A stretch of 64,000 nt of DNA from Arachnia propionica (GCF_037055325.1 NZ_CP146373.1:2480001-2544000); one strand, 5' to 3'; numbered from the stretch's first letter, positions 49,506 to 59,693 are shown. Translations and numbers: made by a program. The notes: a model not told the origin generated them from the letters alone.

Positions 49506-50090
49506 ATGTCTGATGCACCCCTGACCGGTACCGTCGCCCTGCTCAGCGACGCCCCCCTCGAGGAACTCATCGGAGTCGTGGAGGTGCTCGCCCAGGAAGG
49601 AGTGGCGAACCTGTCGATGCCCGTCGACTCCGCGTCCCTCGAAGAACTCGTGGCTCTGTACGGTCAACGGATCAGGATCGGCGTGCACGGAGCGGTGAAA
49701 GCCCCTGCAACGCTGGCGACACAAGGGGCCGATTTCATCCTCCCGGACTTCGTGACCTCAGATATCGCAACCATCGCGGAAGCGCTCGCGCTCGCCTGTT
49801 ACGCCACCGCCATGACCCCCACCGAGGTAGCAACCGCCCTGACGATGCCCGTCACCGGTGTGCAGCTGCGTCCCGCAGAGGTCGTGGGACCCACCATGGC
49901 CGAGCACCTGCAACACATGGGACTGATCGATAAGACGATACCGAGAGGCGGGTTGATCCCCTTCACGGCCAAGCAGTGGCTGAGCGCAGGGGCTCCCGCG
50001 GTGTGTGTAGGCAGACACCTGATCGGTGACGCCCTCAAAGGAGGAGACCTGGCAGCCCTCCGCGACCGCTGCCGCAACCTCCGGAACTAG
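49506..50090 (+). CDS. KDPG/KHG aldolase-fold protein lacking the Schiff-base lysine
   Basis: A 194-residue TIM-barrel-like protein with the Eda pattern: LEELIGVVEVLAQEGVANLSMPV, RIGVHGAVKAPATLATQGADFILPDFV, AMTPTEVATAL, then GVQLRPAEVVGP where active enzymes have VKLFPA, and a final GAPAVCVGRHLIGDALKGGD. In KDPG aldolase the VKLFP lysine forms the Schiff base; here it is Gln. The usual E-x-x-L/R and G-G-T segments are also eroded. It may be a divergent or non-catalytic member. It is monocistronic, with repeat sites upstream. Confidence 0.7.
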   Translation: MSDAPLTGTVALLSDAPLEELIGVVEVLAQEGVANLSMPVDSASLEELVALYGQRIRIGVHGAVKAPATLATQGADFILPDFVTSDIATIAEALALACYATAMTPTEVATALTMPVTGVQLRPAEVVGPTMAEHLQHMGLIDKTIPRGGLIPFTAKQWLSAGAPAVCVGRHLIGDALKGGDLAALRDRCRNLRN

Positions 50091-50151
50091 GTCGCGCCAC
50101 AGTCGTCGGAGCCGCATTCAGCGGGGCTCGAGGAGTCCCGACGACCTTCCC

Positions 50152-51468
50152 TCACATCCCGCGACGCGGTTTCGGATCGCCTCCATGACGCGGCTGCGGA
50201 CCCTGTGGCGGTTCCTCATCACGCAGCCTGACCTGAGTGATCTCCGAGTCCGTGAAATCGTCCCAGTCCTCCCCGGGAGAACGCGGTTCGGGTGGCACGA
50301 CGCTCTCACCTTCACGGAACCAGCCGGTCGGCATGGTCCGCGTCTCCTGCTGGGACACGACCCCCTCAGCGGCATCAGAGCGAAAAGCCTGGTCGCCTTC
50401 GGAGGTGAACCGCACCTCGGTCTGATCATTGAGTCCGAGCTCTGGCTCAGATTCCATCGCATCCTCCGGGAGCTCGTCGTCGAGCAGCTCCCCGTCACCG
50501 ATCAACCCGAGCGTCCCCTCGTCGGCCTCCCTGCGTCGGGATCGGACGATGAGGGCGAGCACCACCAGGGCGGCTGCCGCGACGGTGACAACCCCTCCCC
50601 CGATGAGCAGCCACAGCAGGGAATCGCCGCGACTCTCGCTCTGCGCAGTCCCCGCAGACGGCGTCCCAGAGCCGACGGGGCCTCGCGTGCTGGCCGTCGG
50701 CGAAGGAGGCGGCGGAACAGTTTCCTGCGCGCTCTCCCCCTCGGTTGGAGTCGGACTGCTCTCGGCGACGGGGGCCTCAATGGTGATCTTTTTCTCAGCC
50801 GACCCCGCCGGCAGACCGGCGGCACCGGCGAAGGTTGCGACCAACTTCCCCTCCCCCACCGTGGCACTTGCTGGGATCTCCACGGAGCCGTCGAAGTTTC
50901 CATTCGCATCGGTTTGGAGGGTGTAGTCGGACAGCGCGGCGCCGTCGTAGGAGAAACTCACCAGCGCGCCCGAGACCGGCCCACCCGTGGCGGCCTTGAC
51001 GCTGCCCATCACCCTGACGATGTCCCCCGGGGTCGCACTCGCCGGCTCGGCCTCCAAGGTGACCGCGGTTGCACTCTGGTTCGCAAACTCAATCCGCGAA
51101 TTCTGTGCCGTTGGGGCGTGCTGGGCGTCCCCGGCATAGGTGATGACGAGCTCCTGGGGGCCTGAAATCTTGTCAGCCGGAACGTTGAACTCCATAACGA
51201 AAGCGCCATTGCCTCCGCTGACAACGGTTTGCAGCGGCTGCCCCGCGACGCTGGCTGTCAGCTGCCCACCGCCCACACCCTGTCCGGAACTGTCCAGCAG
51301 GAGCCCCTGCACCTTGACATGACCTGTGGTGTCCACGGCAACGTTGCTCTGGATCTGCGTGGGGGCCGGGTCCGCCCGGGCGTTGAGACCCGGCAGAACC
51401 AAGGCCAGCAAGGTCGCCAGCAGCAGGCTCAGAGCCGTTCGTCTCGCCCGCAAGGTCGGTGAACTCAT
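50152..51468 (-). CDS. Cell-surface protein with Ig-like repeats and a TM anchor
   Basis: A 438-residue protein: signal peptide (about 1-32, ending NARA), two Ig-like/carboxypeptidase-regulatory-like beta domains (about 40-130 and 135-230; PVSGALVSFSYDGAALSDYTLQTDANGNF is typical), a Pro/Ser/Thr-rich stalk (about 235-285), one TM helix (about 290-315) with an RSRRRE stop, and an acidic cytoplasmic tail of about 115 residues. It is probably a surface adhesin-like or structural protein. AAAGGA stands upstream of ATG 51468. Confidence 0.7.
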   Translation of the reverse strand: MSSPTLRARRTALSLLLATLLALVLPGLNARADPAPTQIQSNVAVDTTGHVKVQGLLLDSSGQGVGGGQLTASVAGQPLQTVVSGGNGAFVMEFNVPADKISGPQELVITYAGDAQHAPTAQNSRIEFANQSATAVTLEAEPASATPGDIVRVMGSVKAATGGPVSGALVSFSYDGAALSDYTLQTDANGNFDGSVEIPASATVGEGKLVATFAGAAGLPAGSAEKKITIEAPVAESSPTPTEGESAQETVPPPPSPTASTRGPVGSGTPSAGTAQSESRGDSLLWLLIGGGVVTVAAAALVVLALIVRSRRREADEGTLGLIGDGELLDDELPEDAMESEPELGLNDQTEVRFTSEGDQAFRSDAAEGVVSQQETRTMPTGWFREGESVVPPEPRSPGEDWDDFTDSEITQVRLRDEEPPQGPQPRHGGDPKPRRGM

Positions 51469-51742
51469 TCGGTTTTCCTTTTCAGGAGGGTCTTGTGCAG
51501 ATTACCGGGAAGGGTCACAGGGTGTCATGGCGCCTGTACCACCAACGCCGGACCGTGGGGTGAGTGTTCTGCCGCGGGCTCACGCCCACTCACCCCCCAA
51601 CAGCTGCCGACACCCCGTCGCCAAGCCTGCCTTCCAGCCTACCGTCTGCCAGCACCATCCCAGAAGCCGCATTGAGGTGATGGGATGACGTGAACTTTCG
51701 GACATGGGATGATACTTCCGACACTCAGTTCAGCTGTGCACC

Positions 51743-51773
51743 GTTTGTACAAACCGCAACCACAACCTATCCT
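51743..51773 (+). promoter_or_regulatory. Promoter with a palindromic operator over the -35 box
   Basis: TTGTAC (51745-51750) and TATCCT (51768-51773) are 17 bp apart, about 40 bp before the SH3b gene. GTTTGTACAAAC (51743-51754), a perfect 12-bp palindrome, covers the -35 element and could be a repressor site. The rest of 51469-51742 has no gene. Confidence 0.55.
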
Positions 51774-51811
51774 GAGAGAAGTTCAGGTATTTCTAAGAAA
51801 TGAGGGGATCC

Positions 51812-52861
51812 ATGGCAAAGGCACGCCGCGCCTTCCTGGAGGAGGACGACTACGACGTCCTCGACATCACCCCTTCCGCCGTCACTTCCCCACGACGGGA
51901 GGCAAAGCGACCGCGCATCCTCGGCAGGGTACTGGCCCCCATCGCGCTGTCAGGCCTGGTTGTCGCAGGCTCCTTCGCAATAGCGAGCAGAGGAAACTCC
52001 GACAAGGCCGCCGCCCCAAGCTACGAAACCACTGACCTCGGCGTGAGCCGCGGAGGAGAACGCGCTCCCCTGGCCTCGGCATCCCCATCTGGTGATACCG
52101 AAACCAGCGCCCCGGCCCCGCTGCCGACTCCGACCGAAACCCCCGAGGCAACGCCAACGGAGACCGCAACCCCCACCGAGGAAGCCACCGCATCTGCTTC
52201 CCCGACCAAGACCTTCGACCCCTCCGAACTCGGAGAAAAAACAGGCGAGATGTACATCGCATCCTCGGCCAACGTGCGCACCGGACCTGGATCCGATTAC
52301 GACGTACGAACCACGCTCGATGCGGGGCTGGCCGTGACGGTAACGAACGTCACCTCGAACGGCTGGCAGCAGATCTCCTACAAAGGCCGCGCAGGCTGGG
52401 TGAAGTCCGATCTGCTCACCTCCAAGAAACCTGAGACCCCGTCCGCCTCTCCCTCCAGCGAATCCGGTGGCTCCGGGTCCGGCGGAGGCGCTTCCTCCGG
52501 CGGCACCTGCTCGTCCTCCTCGGCGAAGAGCATCGAATCCGGACTCACCTCGAAGTCGATCTCCGTGCTCCACGCCGTCTGCGCAGCCTTCCCGGACGTG
52601 AAGTCCTACGGTGGCTACCGCAATGATTCCGGATACCACGGCCAGGGCCGGGCCATCGACGTCATGGTCTCCGGCGACCGGGCCTGGGAAATCGCTCGCT
52701 GGCTTCGCGAGAACGCCAAGAGCCTCGGTGTCATCGAGGTCATCCACGCCCAGAAAATCTGGACCACGCAGCGTTCCTCCGAAGGCTGGCGCTCCATGTC
52801 GGACCGCGGGTCGGCCACCGCGAACCACTACGACCACGTCCACATCTCCGTCGGCGGCTGA
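51812..52861 (+). CDS. Membrane-anchored SH3b protein with ARB_07466-like C-terminal domain
   Basis: A 349-residue protein. A charged cytoplasmic N-terminus (1-35) is followed by a TM helix (about 37-58), a Thr/Pro/Glu-rich spacer (75-135), a bacterial SH3 domain (145-205: ANVRTGPGSDYDVRTTL, VTSNGWQQISYKGRAGWV), a Ser/Gly linker, and a C-terminal domain (about 240-349) with YRNDSGYHGQGRAIDVMVSG, a conserved WLREN-x-KSLGV segment and the final HYDHVHISVGG. That last domain resembles the metal-binding fold of peptidoglycan carboxypeptidases/hydrolases. It probably acts on the cell wall. ATG 51812 (GAGGGG upstream) is preferred to 51800. Confidence 0.8.
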   Translation: MAKARRAFLEEDDYDVLDITPSAVTSPRREAKRPRILGRVLAPIALSGLVVAGSFAIASRGNSDKAAAPSYETTDLGVSRGGERAPLASASPSGDTETSAPAPLPTPTETPEATPTETATPTEEATASASPTKTFDPSELGEKTGEMYIASSANVRTGPGSDYDVRTTLDAGLAVTVTNVTSNGWQQISYKGRAGWVKSDLLTSKKPETPSASPSSESGGSGSGGGASSGGTCSSSSAKSIESGLTSKSISVLHAVCAAFPDVKSYGGYRNDSGYHGQGRAIDVMVSGDRAWEIARWLRENAKSLGVIEVIHAQKIWTTQRSSEGWRSMSDRGSATANHYDHVHISVGG

Positions 52862-52978
52862 CGAACACCCTGGCCTCCCCTCGGGGAGAAGGCACTACAC
52901 ATCCGCCCCGCGGGGAGCTGCCCCAACCACCCGCGCGTGCTTGCCCCGCGCGGCCCGAGACAGCAGGCGCCCTGTCGC

Positions 52979-54583
52979 TTAGGAGACCCCGTTGAACTCG
53001 TAGAGTCGCCACGCCGCACCTCGACCATCGCGCCACTCACGCTTCAGGGTCGCAACCCCGGAGCCGTCCTCATGGATTCCCGGGTACCGCAGCGCCACCG
53101 CGTCGGCGGTTGAGAACGCAGGGTCGATCACGAGAGCGTAGCGGACCCTCCCGTCGACAGGGTTGCTCAGCTTCTCCTCGAAATCCCGGTCCGGGGTGAT
53201 GACGAACTGCTTGGGGTTCCTACTGGCCAAGACGATGGGGAAGGAGTAGGCGACATCCGTGATCACGCTGCCCTCGGGCAGATCCAGGGAGTCGAGATAG
53301 GCCGCCACCTGATCCTGCATGACGTACTGGCCACCCTGGGCGACCGAAAGAACCAGACTCTCCTCCCGAGCCAGTCGGGAATCCAGTGATGCCCACCACG
53401 CAAGAGGAAGGGGAGCAAGGACGGCAATCAGCACCGTCCAAGCCGTGACCTTCCGAAACGTCAGGCGCTCTTCTCCCCCTCGCAGGGCGGCCAAAATGTA
53501 TCCGGCCATCACCACCCCCCAGGGAATCGCCATGAGCTGGAATCGGAGCCATCCGAAGGACGATCCGCTCATGAAGGCCAACTCGTCGAAGGCCAGGATT
53601 CCCCCCAGGACGGCGGCGGATCCGAGCACACCGGCATCTCGTCGCAGTACAGCGACCACCATGGCGATGATCACGAACAGGAGTGCAAAGGGTGCTACTG
53701 CGAACAACTGGGCGGCCAGGTAGGCCAGGATCCCCTCGAGGTTTCCGCCCGTGACGTTGTCGATGGCCTCCCGGGCGCTGGTGACCTGCGCCGTGTTCCC
53801 GTACAGCGACGTGTAGGTCGCGAACCACGACCCCGCCACCAGACGCGAGGCCAGCGCCCACGCCCCGAAGGAGGCCGCGAAGGGCCCCCCGACCAGGAAA
53901 CAGTCCAGCAGGAAGATCGTCTTGGCTCGCCGCCCGCCTCTGGAGCGCCACAGGCTGACGCCAAAGACGATGAGCACGGTGGCAAGCGCAGCCGCCACCG
54001 CTTCGTAACGCACCAGATAGGCCAGGCCGAGTCCGAAGCCGGCGTGCGCGAGGTGCCAGGGATCATCCTTCCGGAGCCAACGCGTCAGATGCAACGTCGT
54101 GTAGAGAGCAATCGCCAGGAACATGGATTCGCTGGCCCCCGTGGCGGCTGAGAGCAGGATGAGTGGCTGGATGGCCAGGATGCCCGTCAGAACCATCCCG
54201 GCACCTCGCCCCACCCCGAAAAGAGTGAGAAGCCGGCGGGCGAACACCATCGCCATAGCGCCACAGATTGCCGAGACGATGACCCCGGCAAACGCCTTGG
54301 AGGCCAGCACGGGGATCAGGGGCGAGAGAAGGAGCAGGGGAATCACCGCCAGCGAGGGCAACGGATTCCAGACGAACCCGATGGCCGCCAGGTGGGGATC
54401 CCGACTGAAAACCACGTAGTAGCCGTTGGCGACCCGGCTCATGGAGTCGGGAAAGATGATGTTCTGGCTGGTCAGCCAGGCCCCGACCCCTAGGTAAAGC
54501 AACAACGCGAGAATGGCCACGATCCAGTCGTCGGATATCCGCAGACGCCCATCCTTCCCGTCCTTCATCTTCATACCCTTCAT
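52979..54583 (-). CDS. GT-C fold membrane glycosyltransferase-like protein
   Basis: A 534-residue polytopic protein (about 11-12 TM helices) with an early acidic motif after TM1 (IIFPDSMSRVANGYY), as in GT39/GT83/ArnT-like lipid-sugar-dependent glycosyltransferases. It then has AIGFVWNPLPSL and a soluble C-terminal domain (about 430-534). It likely moves a sugar from a polyprenyl carrier to a glycan or protein outside the membrane. Its ATG 54583 overlaps the upstream GT2 stop (TGATG), and it is the third gene of a membrane-glycan operon. Confidence 0.75.
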   Translation of the reverse strand: MKGMKMKDGKDGRLRISDDWIVAILALLLYLGVGAWLTSQNIIFPDSMSRVANGYYVVFSRDPHLAAIGFVWNPLPSLAVIPLLLLSPLIPVLASKAFAGVIVSAICGAMAMVFARRLLTLFGVGRGAGMVLTGILAIQPLILLSAATGASESMFLAIALYTTLHLTRWLRKDDPWHLAHAGFGLGLAYLVRYEAVAAALATVLIVFGVSLWRSRGGRRAKTIFLLDCFLVGGPFAASFGAWALASRLVAGSWFATYTSLYGNTAQVTSAREAIDNVTGGNLEGILAYLAAQLFAVAPFALLFVIIAMVVAVLRRDAGVLGSAAVLGGILAFDELAFMSGSSFGWLRFQLMAIPWGVVMAGYILAALRGGEERLTFRKVTAWTVLIAVLAPLPLAWWASLDSRLAREESLVLSVAQGGQYVMQDQVAAYLDSLDLPEGSVITDVAYSFPIVLASRNPKQFVITPDRDFEEKLSNPVDGRVRYALVIDPAFSTADAVALRYPGIHEDGSGVATLKREWRDGRGAAWRLYEFNGVS

Positions 54584-56142
54584 CACGCACCCCCCGGATC
54601 AGAAGCCGCCTGGCTGGGTTCTCCCCCGAGCGGCGGTGGGCTGGTTTTCGTATGAAGGCCGTGTGTCGTCTTCTCCCAGTAGGAGGGGTTACGAATCAGC
54701 TGCACGACGGCCTTGACCGCGGCAACCCACATCAGCAGCCAGTACGCGGGCACCAGCAGCGCGGGCACCAGCAGGTCGGGACGTTCCATGACACGAGCCA
54801 CGTACAGGCTCATGTATGTGACGAGGAGGTTGCCCACCACCATGCACATCAACCCCAGGTGGTAGATCCCAGGCGGGAACAGCCCGGCCACGATCGGGGA
54901 CTGGGATGTGAACCAGATCAGGGTGAGAATCCAGAACACACCGTTGAGGACGCTGAGCAGAGGGGTTCCGGCGATGAAGATGACCATGTCCGCCACGGCC
55001 CGCCATCCGAGCTGCCTGGTGACCAGGCGCGGCGATCGCATGTGCACCAGGAAGGTTTGCAGATAGCCCTTGTACCAGCGGCTCCGCTGCCGAACCCAGT
55101 TGATCAGGTCCGGGTTGGCCTCCTCAAGAGTCGTGGAATCGAGCACGCCGACCCGGTATCCGGCCCTGTGCAAGCGGAGTCCCAGGTCGGCATCCTCGGT
55201 GACGTTCCACGGATCCCATGCCCCGACGGCCTTGAGCGCCATCACCCGGAAATGATTGGACGTGCCCCCGAGCGGAATCGGGGCGGAGATCCCCACCAGA
55301 CCGGGAAGCATATTGCCGAACCATGCGCCGTAATCCAGCGTGAACCAGCGTGTCAACAGGTTCTGCCGCGAGTTGTAGAAACCCAGACGTGCCTGCACAC
55401 ATGCATAGTCCGTCCCCAGTCTGTCCAGGGCCAGGACGGCTTTGCGCAGCTGGAGCGGATCGGGCCGGTCCTCCGCATCGAAGATCGTGCACAGCGTCCC
55501 GCGCGCGGTCAGGAGACCGTAGTTGCAGGCCTTCGGTTTCGTCTGGGGTTCGGCCTTGGGAACCTGGATCACGGTCAGGTGCGCCCGGGGGCGCAGCCTG
55601 CTGGCTGCAGCAATGGTCTCGGTGTCATCAGCCTCCAGCAGAAGCCGAATGTCCAGCTTTTCCCTGGGATATTCGATGCGTTCCAGGGCCTCGACCAGTT
55701 CCTCAATCAACGGCTCCTTGAAAACCGGGACAAGCACCGTGTAGACGGGAAGCTGAGCATCAGGGAAAGCCCGGGCATCTTCGTCCGTGATCTTCACCAT
55801 TCGCTCTCCCCGGGCACCGTGCCTGAAGAGCAGAAACCGGAACCCGAGTGCCCAGATGTAGGAAGCAGTCGCCAACGCCACCAGCACCACAGCGGTGATC
55901 CACGGCAGAAAAATCAGACCGACCAGGAACAGCACCACGACGGAGACGAGAATCCCCCGCTGCCACCGGGCCAGAACACTGTGCGCGGAATACGCGGGAG
56001 AACGATATTCCAAAGCATGACAGGCCACGTCCAAGACTTGCTCCGGAGCCACCAGGTTCGAATCCGGAAATGGCGCCGGCACCTCTTCGGCTCGGGCGAT
56101 CGCTCTTCTGCCCGGTGCATGTTTGACCGACCGGGACGTCAC
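54583..56142 (-). CDS. Processive family 2 glycosyltransferase (cellulose synthase-like)
   Basis: A 519-residue membrane enzyme. Two TM helices (about 65-105) precede the GT-A domain: YTVLVPVFKE, the first Asp in LLLEADDTET, CTIFDAEDRPDP (D-x-D), TEDADLGLRLHRAGYRV (catalytic TED), and RQRSRWYKGYLQTF, the Q/R-x-x-R-W motif of processive GT2 enzymes. Three or four TM helices follow. It uses a UDP-sugar in the cytoplasm to build an exported polysaccharide. It overlaps the genes on both sides. No PilZ or BcsB-like partner is encoded nearby. Confidence 0.9.
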   Translation of the reverse strand: MTSRSVKHAPGRRAIARAEEVPAPFPDSNLVAPEQVLDVACHALEYRSPAYSAHSVLARWQRGILVSVVVLFLVGLIFLPWITAVVLVALATASYIWALGFRFLLFRHGARGERMVKITDEDARAFPDAQLPVYTVLVPVFKEPLIEELVEALERIEYPREKLDIRLLLEADDTETIAAASRLRPRAHLTVIQVPKAEPQTKPKACNYGLLTARGTLCTIFDAEDRPDPLQLRKAVLALDRLGTDYACVQARLGFYNSRQNLLTRWFTLDYGAWFGNMLPGLVGISAPIPLGGTSNHFRVMALKAVGAWDPWNVTEDADLGLRLHRAGYRVGVLDSTTLEEANPDLINWVRQRSRWYKGYLQTFLVHMRSPRLVTRQLGWRAVADMVIFIAGTPLLSVLNGVFWILTLIWFTSQSPIVAGLFPPGIYHLGLMCMVVGNLLVTYMSLYVARVMERPDLLVPALLVPAYWLLMWVAAVKAVVQLIRNPSYWEKTTHGLHTKTSPPPLGGEPSQAASDPGGA

Positions 56143-56765
56143 AGAATCACCCCGATCCGCGAAAGGACGATGACGAGAACCAGCGCCACACCCACAGTGA
56201 CGTAACGCGAGACTGGGATGTGGATCAGCTGATCAGAGGGAGCCCATCCACGACGGAACAAAACCGTGCCAACAACGCTCACCCACACGATGGCAACAAC
56301 GATCAGGGCGATCAGGCGAGCCGGTGGAGGCAGCAACCACGCCAGAGCGGGCAGAGCTGCAGGGCACACCCACATCATGGCCCGGGTACCACTCACTATC
56401 AGCATGCACGTCGCCAGACAGAGGAGCCAGGCAATGGTGACGACCGTCGGATTACCGGCAGTTGGCCACTGCCGGAGCACCCAGATCCCCGCTCCAAACA
56501 GGATGACCGCGAGGATCAGATCGACCTCCCGATCGTCGATCCTGGGCTGTGTGCGACGAACGCAGAGCAGGACCTCGGCAACCAGCAGCGATATCAACCA
56601 GCCGATCCACAGCTCTGGCAACGCGGATGAATCTGGAATCGCCGCCGCAATCAACACCCCACACAGAAATAAGAAGACTGCATGTTCCCTTATTCCATAC
56701 AGCGCGGCGATCACCCCGGGTCCTCTTCCCTGAAATTTTGTCACCTTGTTTACGGCTCCACCCAT
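56139..56765 (-). CDS. Small polytopic membrane protein, first gene of the glycan operon
   Basis: A 208-residue protein with six or seven TM helices and little else. The segment VSGTRAMMWVCPAALPALAWLLPPPARL resembles the G-x-R...P..F/L...PxP block in the N-terminal half of exosortases, but the catalytic Cys/Arg/His half of that family is absent. It overlaps the GT2 gene by 4 nt, so it probably acts with it in export or assembly. Family not established. Confidence 0.6.
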   Translation of the reverse strand: MGGAVNKVTKFQGRGPGVIAALYGIREHAVFLFLCGVLIAAAIPDSSALPELWIGWLISLLVAEVLLCVRRTQPRIDDREVDLILAVILFGAGIWVLRQWPTAGNPTVVTIAWLLCLATCMLIVSGTRAMMWVCPAALPALAWLLPPPARLIALIVVAIVWVSVVGTVLFRRGWAPSDQLIHIPVSRYVTVGVALVLVIVLSRIGVIL

Positions 56766-57329
56766 TGACGCGACGACCTCCTATGACGCTTTGGACACGA
56801 CGTGAGGAATACGCTTCGCCTTCGACCGGAAGAAAGAAAACAGCCACGCCGCACGACTGATCAACAGTCGCTCCCGGTCCACTACGAAGGTAATACTCCT
56901 CGCAACCAGTGGTTAGGGCGCATCAAACGGGGGGATGCGACCATGATCATCATAACCATAATCCCCCACGAACCAAGGGACCTAGATTTCCCTAACCAAA
57001 GGCATTCAATGCCCTGACCAAAGGACATATATTTCATTGGCCGAAAGTATCGCCTCCGCCCGAATCACCCTTCGACAAGTCACGCAGGAAAACCAGCGCC
57101 TGGTGAGCGTCGCCGACGGATAGATCCCCCTGAATTCGCGGCTCCATTACGAATTCCTCGGGCTATTGAAAGCCTATCGGGCGACATGAATGCGGTATTT
57201 TCACCATCATTTTCCCACAGCGAAACACGCCGGTCACGACGCCGGGTCACGGTCACAGAAGCGTACGATCGCCCGGTCTGGCGCTCCACAGCGGGGCGAG
57301 ATTTCCACAACAGGACCTAAGCTGGTGCC
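56766..57329. other. 564-bp intergenic region between the glycan operon and pgi
   Basis: No convincing gene. The AT-rich middle (56940-57040) has repeats of the form CCAAGGGAC / CCAAAGGCA / CCAAAGGAC, the palindrome GGCATTCAATGCC (57000-57012) and TGATCATCATAACCATA. This suggests promoters or operators for the divergent genes. The pgi start (57330) has no strong ribosome-binding site. Confidence 0.4.
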
Positions 57330-59003
57330 ATGATCAAGCCGGTTGACGCCACCACCACTGCTGCCTGGGATGAGCTGGACGAGCTCGCCGACAATGCCGA
57401 ACTGGATCTTCGCAGAGCTTTCGCCGACGACCCGGAGCGGGCCGCCCGTTTCACGCACACCGTCGGGGACCTGCACGTCGATCTGTCGAAAAACCTCATC
57501 AACGACGACGTCGTAGCGGCGCTGCTGCGGCTCGCAGAACAGACCGACGTAGCTGGCCGCCGGGATGCAATGTTTCGCGGCGAGCACATCAACATCACCG
57601 AGGACCGTGCGGTGCTGCACACCGCACTTCGGCTGCCTCGCAACGCGGAATTGACGGTTGACGGGCAGGACGTGGTGGCAGATGTCCACGACGTGTTGGA
57701 GAAGATGTTCGCCTTTGCCGACAAGGTGCGTTCTGGCGAGTGGGTGGGGGTCACGGGCAAACCGATCCGCACCGTAGTCAACATCGGCATCGGTGGTTCC
57801 GATCTCGGACCGGCGATGGTCTACGAGGCACTGCTGCCGTACAAGCAGCAGGGCCTGGAGTGCCGGTTCATCTCAAACATCGATCCGACCGACTGTTTCG
57901 TCAAGACCGCGGACCTGGATCCCGAAACCACGCTTTTCATCGTCGCGTCCAAGACCTTCACCACCCTGGAGACCCTCACCAATGCACGCATGGCCCGCAC
58001 CTGGTTGCTGGATGCACTGGTCGCCGCAGGTTCCATCGAGGACACCGAACAGGCGCGCCGGGACGCGATCGCACAACACTTCGTGGCTGTGTCCACCGCG
58101 CTGGACAAGGTGGCAGAGTTCGGCATCGACCCGGCCAACGCCTTCGGGTTCTGGAACTGGGTGGGTGGCCGCTATTCCGTGGGGTCGGCTGTCGGCCTGC
58201 CGGTGGCGATCGCGATCGGTCCCGACGGTTTCCGTGACTTCCTGGCCGGTTTTCACACCGTCGACCAGCACTTCTGCACAACCGATCCGGCACACAACGT
58301 GCCGCTGCTGATGGGGTTGTTGAACATCTGGTACGTCAACTTCCTGGGCGCCACCAGTCACGCGGTGCTGCCCTACGCCCAGTACCTTCACCGGTTCGCC
58401 GCCTACCTGCAGCAGCTGACGATGGAGTCGAACGGCAAATCGGTGCGCTGGGATGGTTCTCCGGTGACGTGCGAGACGGGCGAGGTGTTCTGGGGCGAAC
58501 CCGGCACCAACGGTCAGCACGCCTTCTACCAGCTGATCCACCAGGGCACCCAGCTGATCCCCGCCGACTTCATCGCGGTCGCTAATCCGCCGCACGCGAT
58601 CAAGGATGGCGACGTGGATGTGCACGGAATGCTCCTGGCGAACTTCTTCGCCCAGACTGCGGCGCTGGCCTTCGGGAAGACCGAGGAACAGGTGCGCGAG
58701 GAGGGGACGCCAGAAGAAATCGTGCCGGCACGGGTGTTCTCCGGGAACCGGCCCACCACCTCGATCCTGGCGCCCGCACTGACGCCGTCGGTGATCGGAC
58801 AGCTGATCGCGCTGTACGAGCACATCACGTTCGTGCAGGGAATCGTGTGGGGCATCGACTCCTTCGACCAGTGGGGCGTCGAGCTCGGCAAGAAGCTGGC
58901 CCTGGAGATCGCGCCAGCGGTCTTCGGCGACACCCACGCCCTGGCCGCGCAAGACGCATCCACCCGGGCGCTGGTGTCCTGGTATCTGGAAAACCGGCGA
59001 TGA
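57330..59003 (+). CDS. pgi: Glucose-6-phosphate isomerase
   Basis: A 557-residue enzyme interconverting glucose-6-phosphate and fructose-6-phosphate. Visible features: [16 protein letters not shown], the sugar-phosphate motif [28 protein letters not shown] (phosphate loop), [22 protein letters not shown] with the PGI signature, the catalytic Glu region [11 protein letters not shown], the His in [10 protein letters not shown], and the C-terminal signature [13 protein letters not shown] with its Lys. Length is normal. It overlaps a YdcF/SanA-like gene by 4 nt. Confidence 0.96.
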   Translation: MIKPVDATTTAAWDELDELADNAELDLRRAFADDPERAARFTHTVGDLHVDLSKNLINDDVVAALLRLAEQTDVAGRRDAMFRGEHINITEDRAVLHTALRLPRNAELTVDGQDVVADVHDVLEKMFAFADKVRSGEWVGVTGKPIRTVVNIGIGGSDLGPAMVYEALLPYKQQGLECRFISNIDPTDCFVKTADLDPETTLFIVASKTFTTLETLTNARMARTWLLDALVAAGSIEDTEQARRDAIAQHFVAVSTALDKVAEFGIDPANAFGFWNWVGGRYSVGSAVGLPVAIAIGPDGFRDFLAGFHTVDQHFCTTDPAHNVPLLMGLLNIWYVNFLGATSHAVLPYAQYLHRFAAYLQQLTMESNGKSVRWDGSPVTCETGEVFWGEPGTNGQHAFYQLIHQGTQLIPADFIAVANPPHAIKDGDVDVHGMLLANFFAQTAALAFGKTEEQVREEGTPEEIVPARVFSGNRPTTSILAPALTPSVIGQLIALYEHITFVQGIVWGIDSFDQWGVELGKKLALEIAPAVFGDTHALAAQDASTRALVSWYLENRR

Positions 59004-59686
59004 GCTCCAAAAAGAAGGCGGGCAAACCGCGTCGTCGCCGCCTGGAAGTGGCGGCGGCCATAGCCCTGAGCGTCACGCTCGGCCCGATCCTGTCCGGGGT
59101 TTTCATGGTGGCCTCGGGCAGCGCCGACCGGATCTACAGGACGGGCGACGACATCCCAGCCCGGGATGTCATCATGGTGCTGGGCGCCAAAGCCGACCCC
59201 GGACGCCCGTCGGGGTTCCTGACGGCCCGCCTGAATGTCGCCATCGAGCTTTTCACATCGGGCAGGGGCAAGGTGATCCTCGTCACGGGAGCCAACACTG
59301 CGGAGAGCAATTACGAGACCCAGGTGATGGAAGACTACCTCGTCGCTCAGGGTATCCCCGCGGGCAGGATCGTGCAGGACATCGCCGGCTATGACACCTA
59401 TGACTCCTGCATCCGGGCCCGCGACGTGTTCGGGGTGCGGGAGATGACGGTGGTCTCTCAGACCTACCATCTGCCGCGCACGATAACCACCTGCCGGGCT
59501 CTGGGGGTCGACGCCATCGGGGTGGGTGACCTGACGGCCCAGCGGAACTGGCCTGCGCTTTACCTCCACGGGGAGCTGCGCGAGTTCCCGGCGTACGTGA
59601 AGATGCAACTCGATCTGCTGCGCGGGGCCAAGGCGACGCAGTCACCGCCGAGCACCGCCATCCAGGACGCGCTGAAGAACAACTGA
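59000..59686 (+). CDS. YdcF/SanA-like DUF218 membrane-anchored protein
   Basis: A 228-residue protein: a basic N-terminus ([13 protein letters not shown]), one TM helix (16-38), then a DUF218/SanA domain with [69 protein letters not shown] and [12 protein letters not shown]. SanA/YdcF-type proteins are linked to envelope integrity and vancomycin sensitivity, but the reaction is unclear. ATG 59000 overlaps the pgi stop (ATGA). Confidence 0.9.
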   Translation: MSSKKKAGKPRRRRLEVAAAIALSVTLGPILSGVFMVASGSADRIYRTGDDIPARDVIMVLGAKADPGRPSGFLTARLNVAIELFTSGRGKVILVTGANTAESNYETQVMEDYLVAQGIPAGRIVQDIAGYDTYDSCIRARDVFGVREMTVVSQTYHLPRTITTCRALGVDAIGVGDLTAQRNWPALYLHGELREFPAYVKMQLDLLRGAKATQSPPSTAIQDALKNN

Positions 59687-59693
59687 GAAGGAT

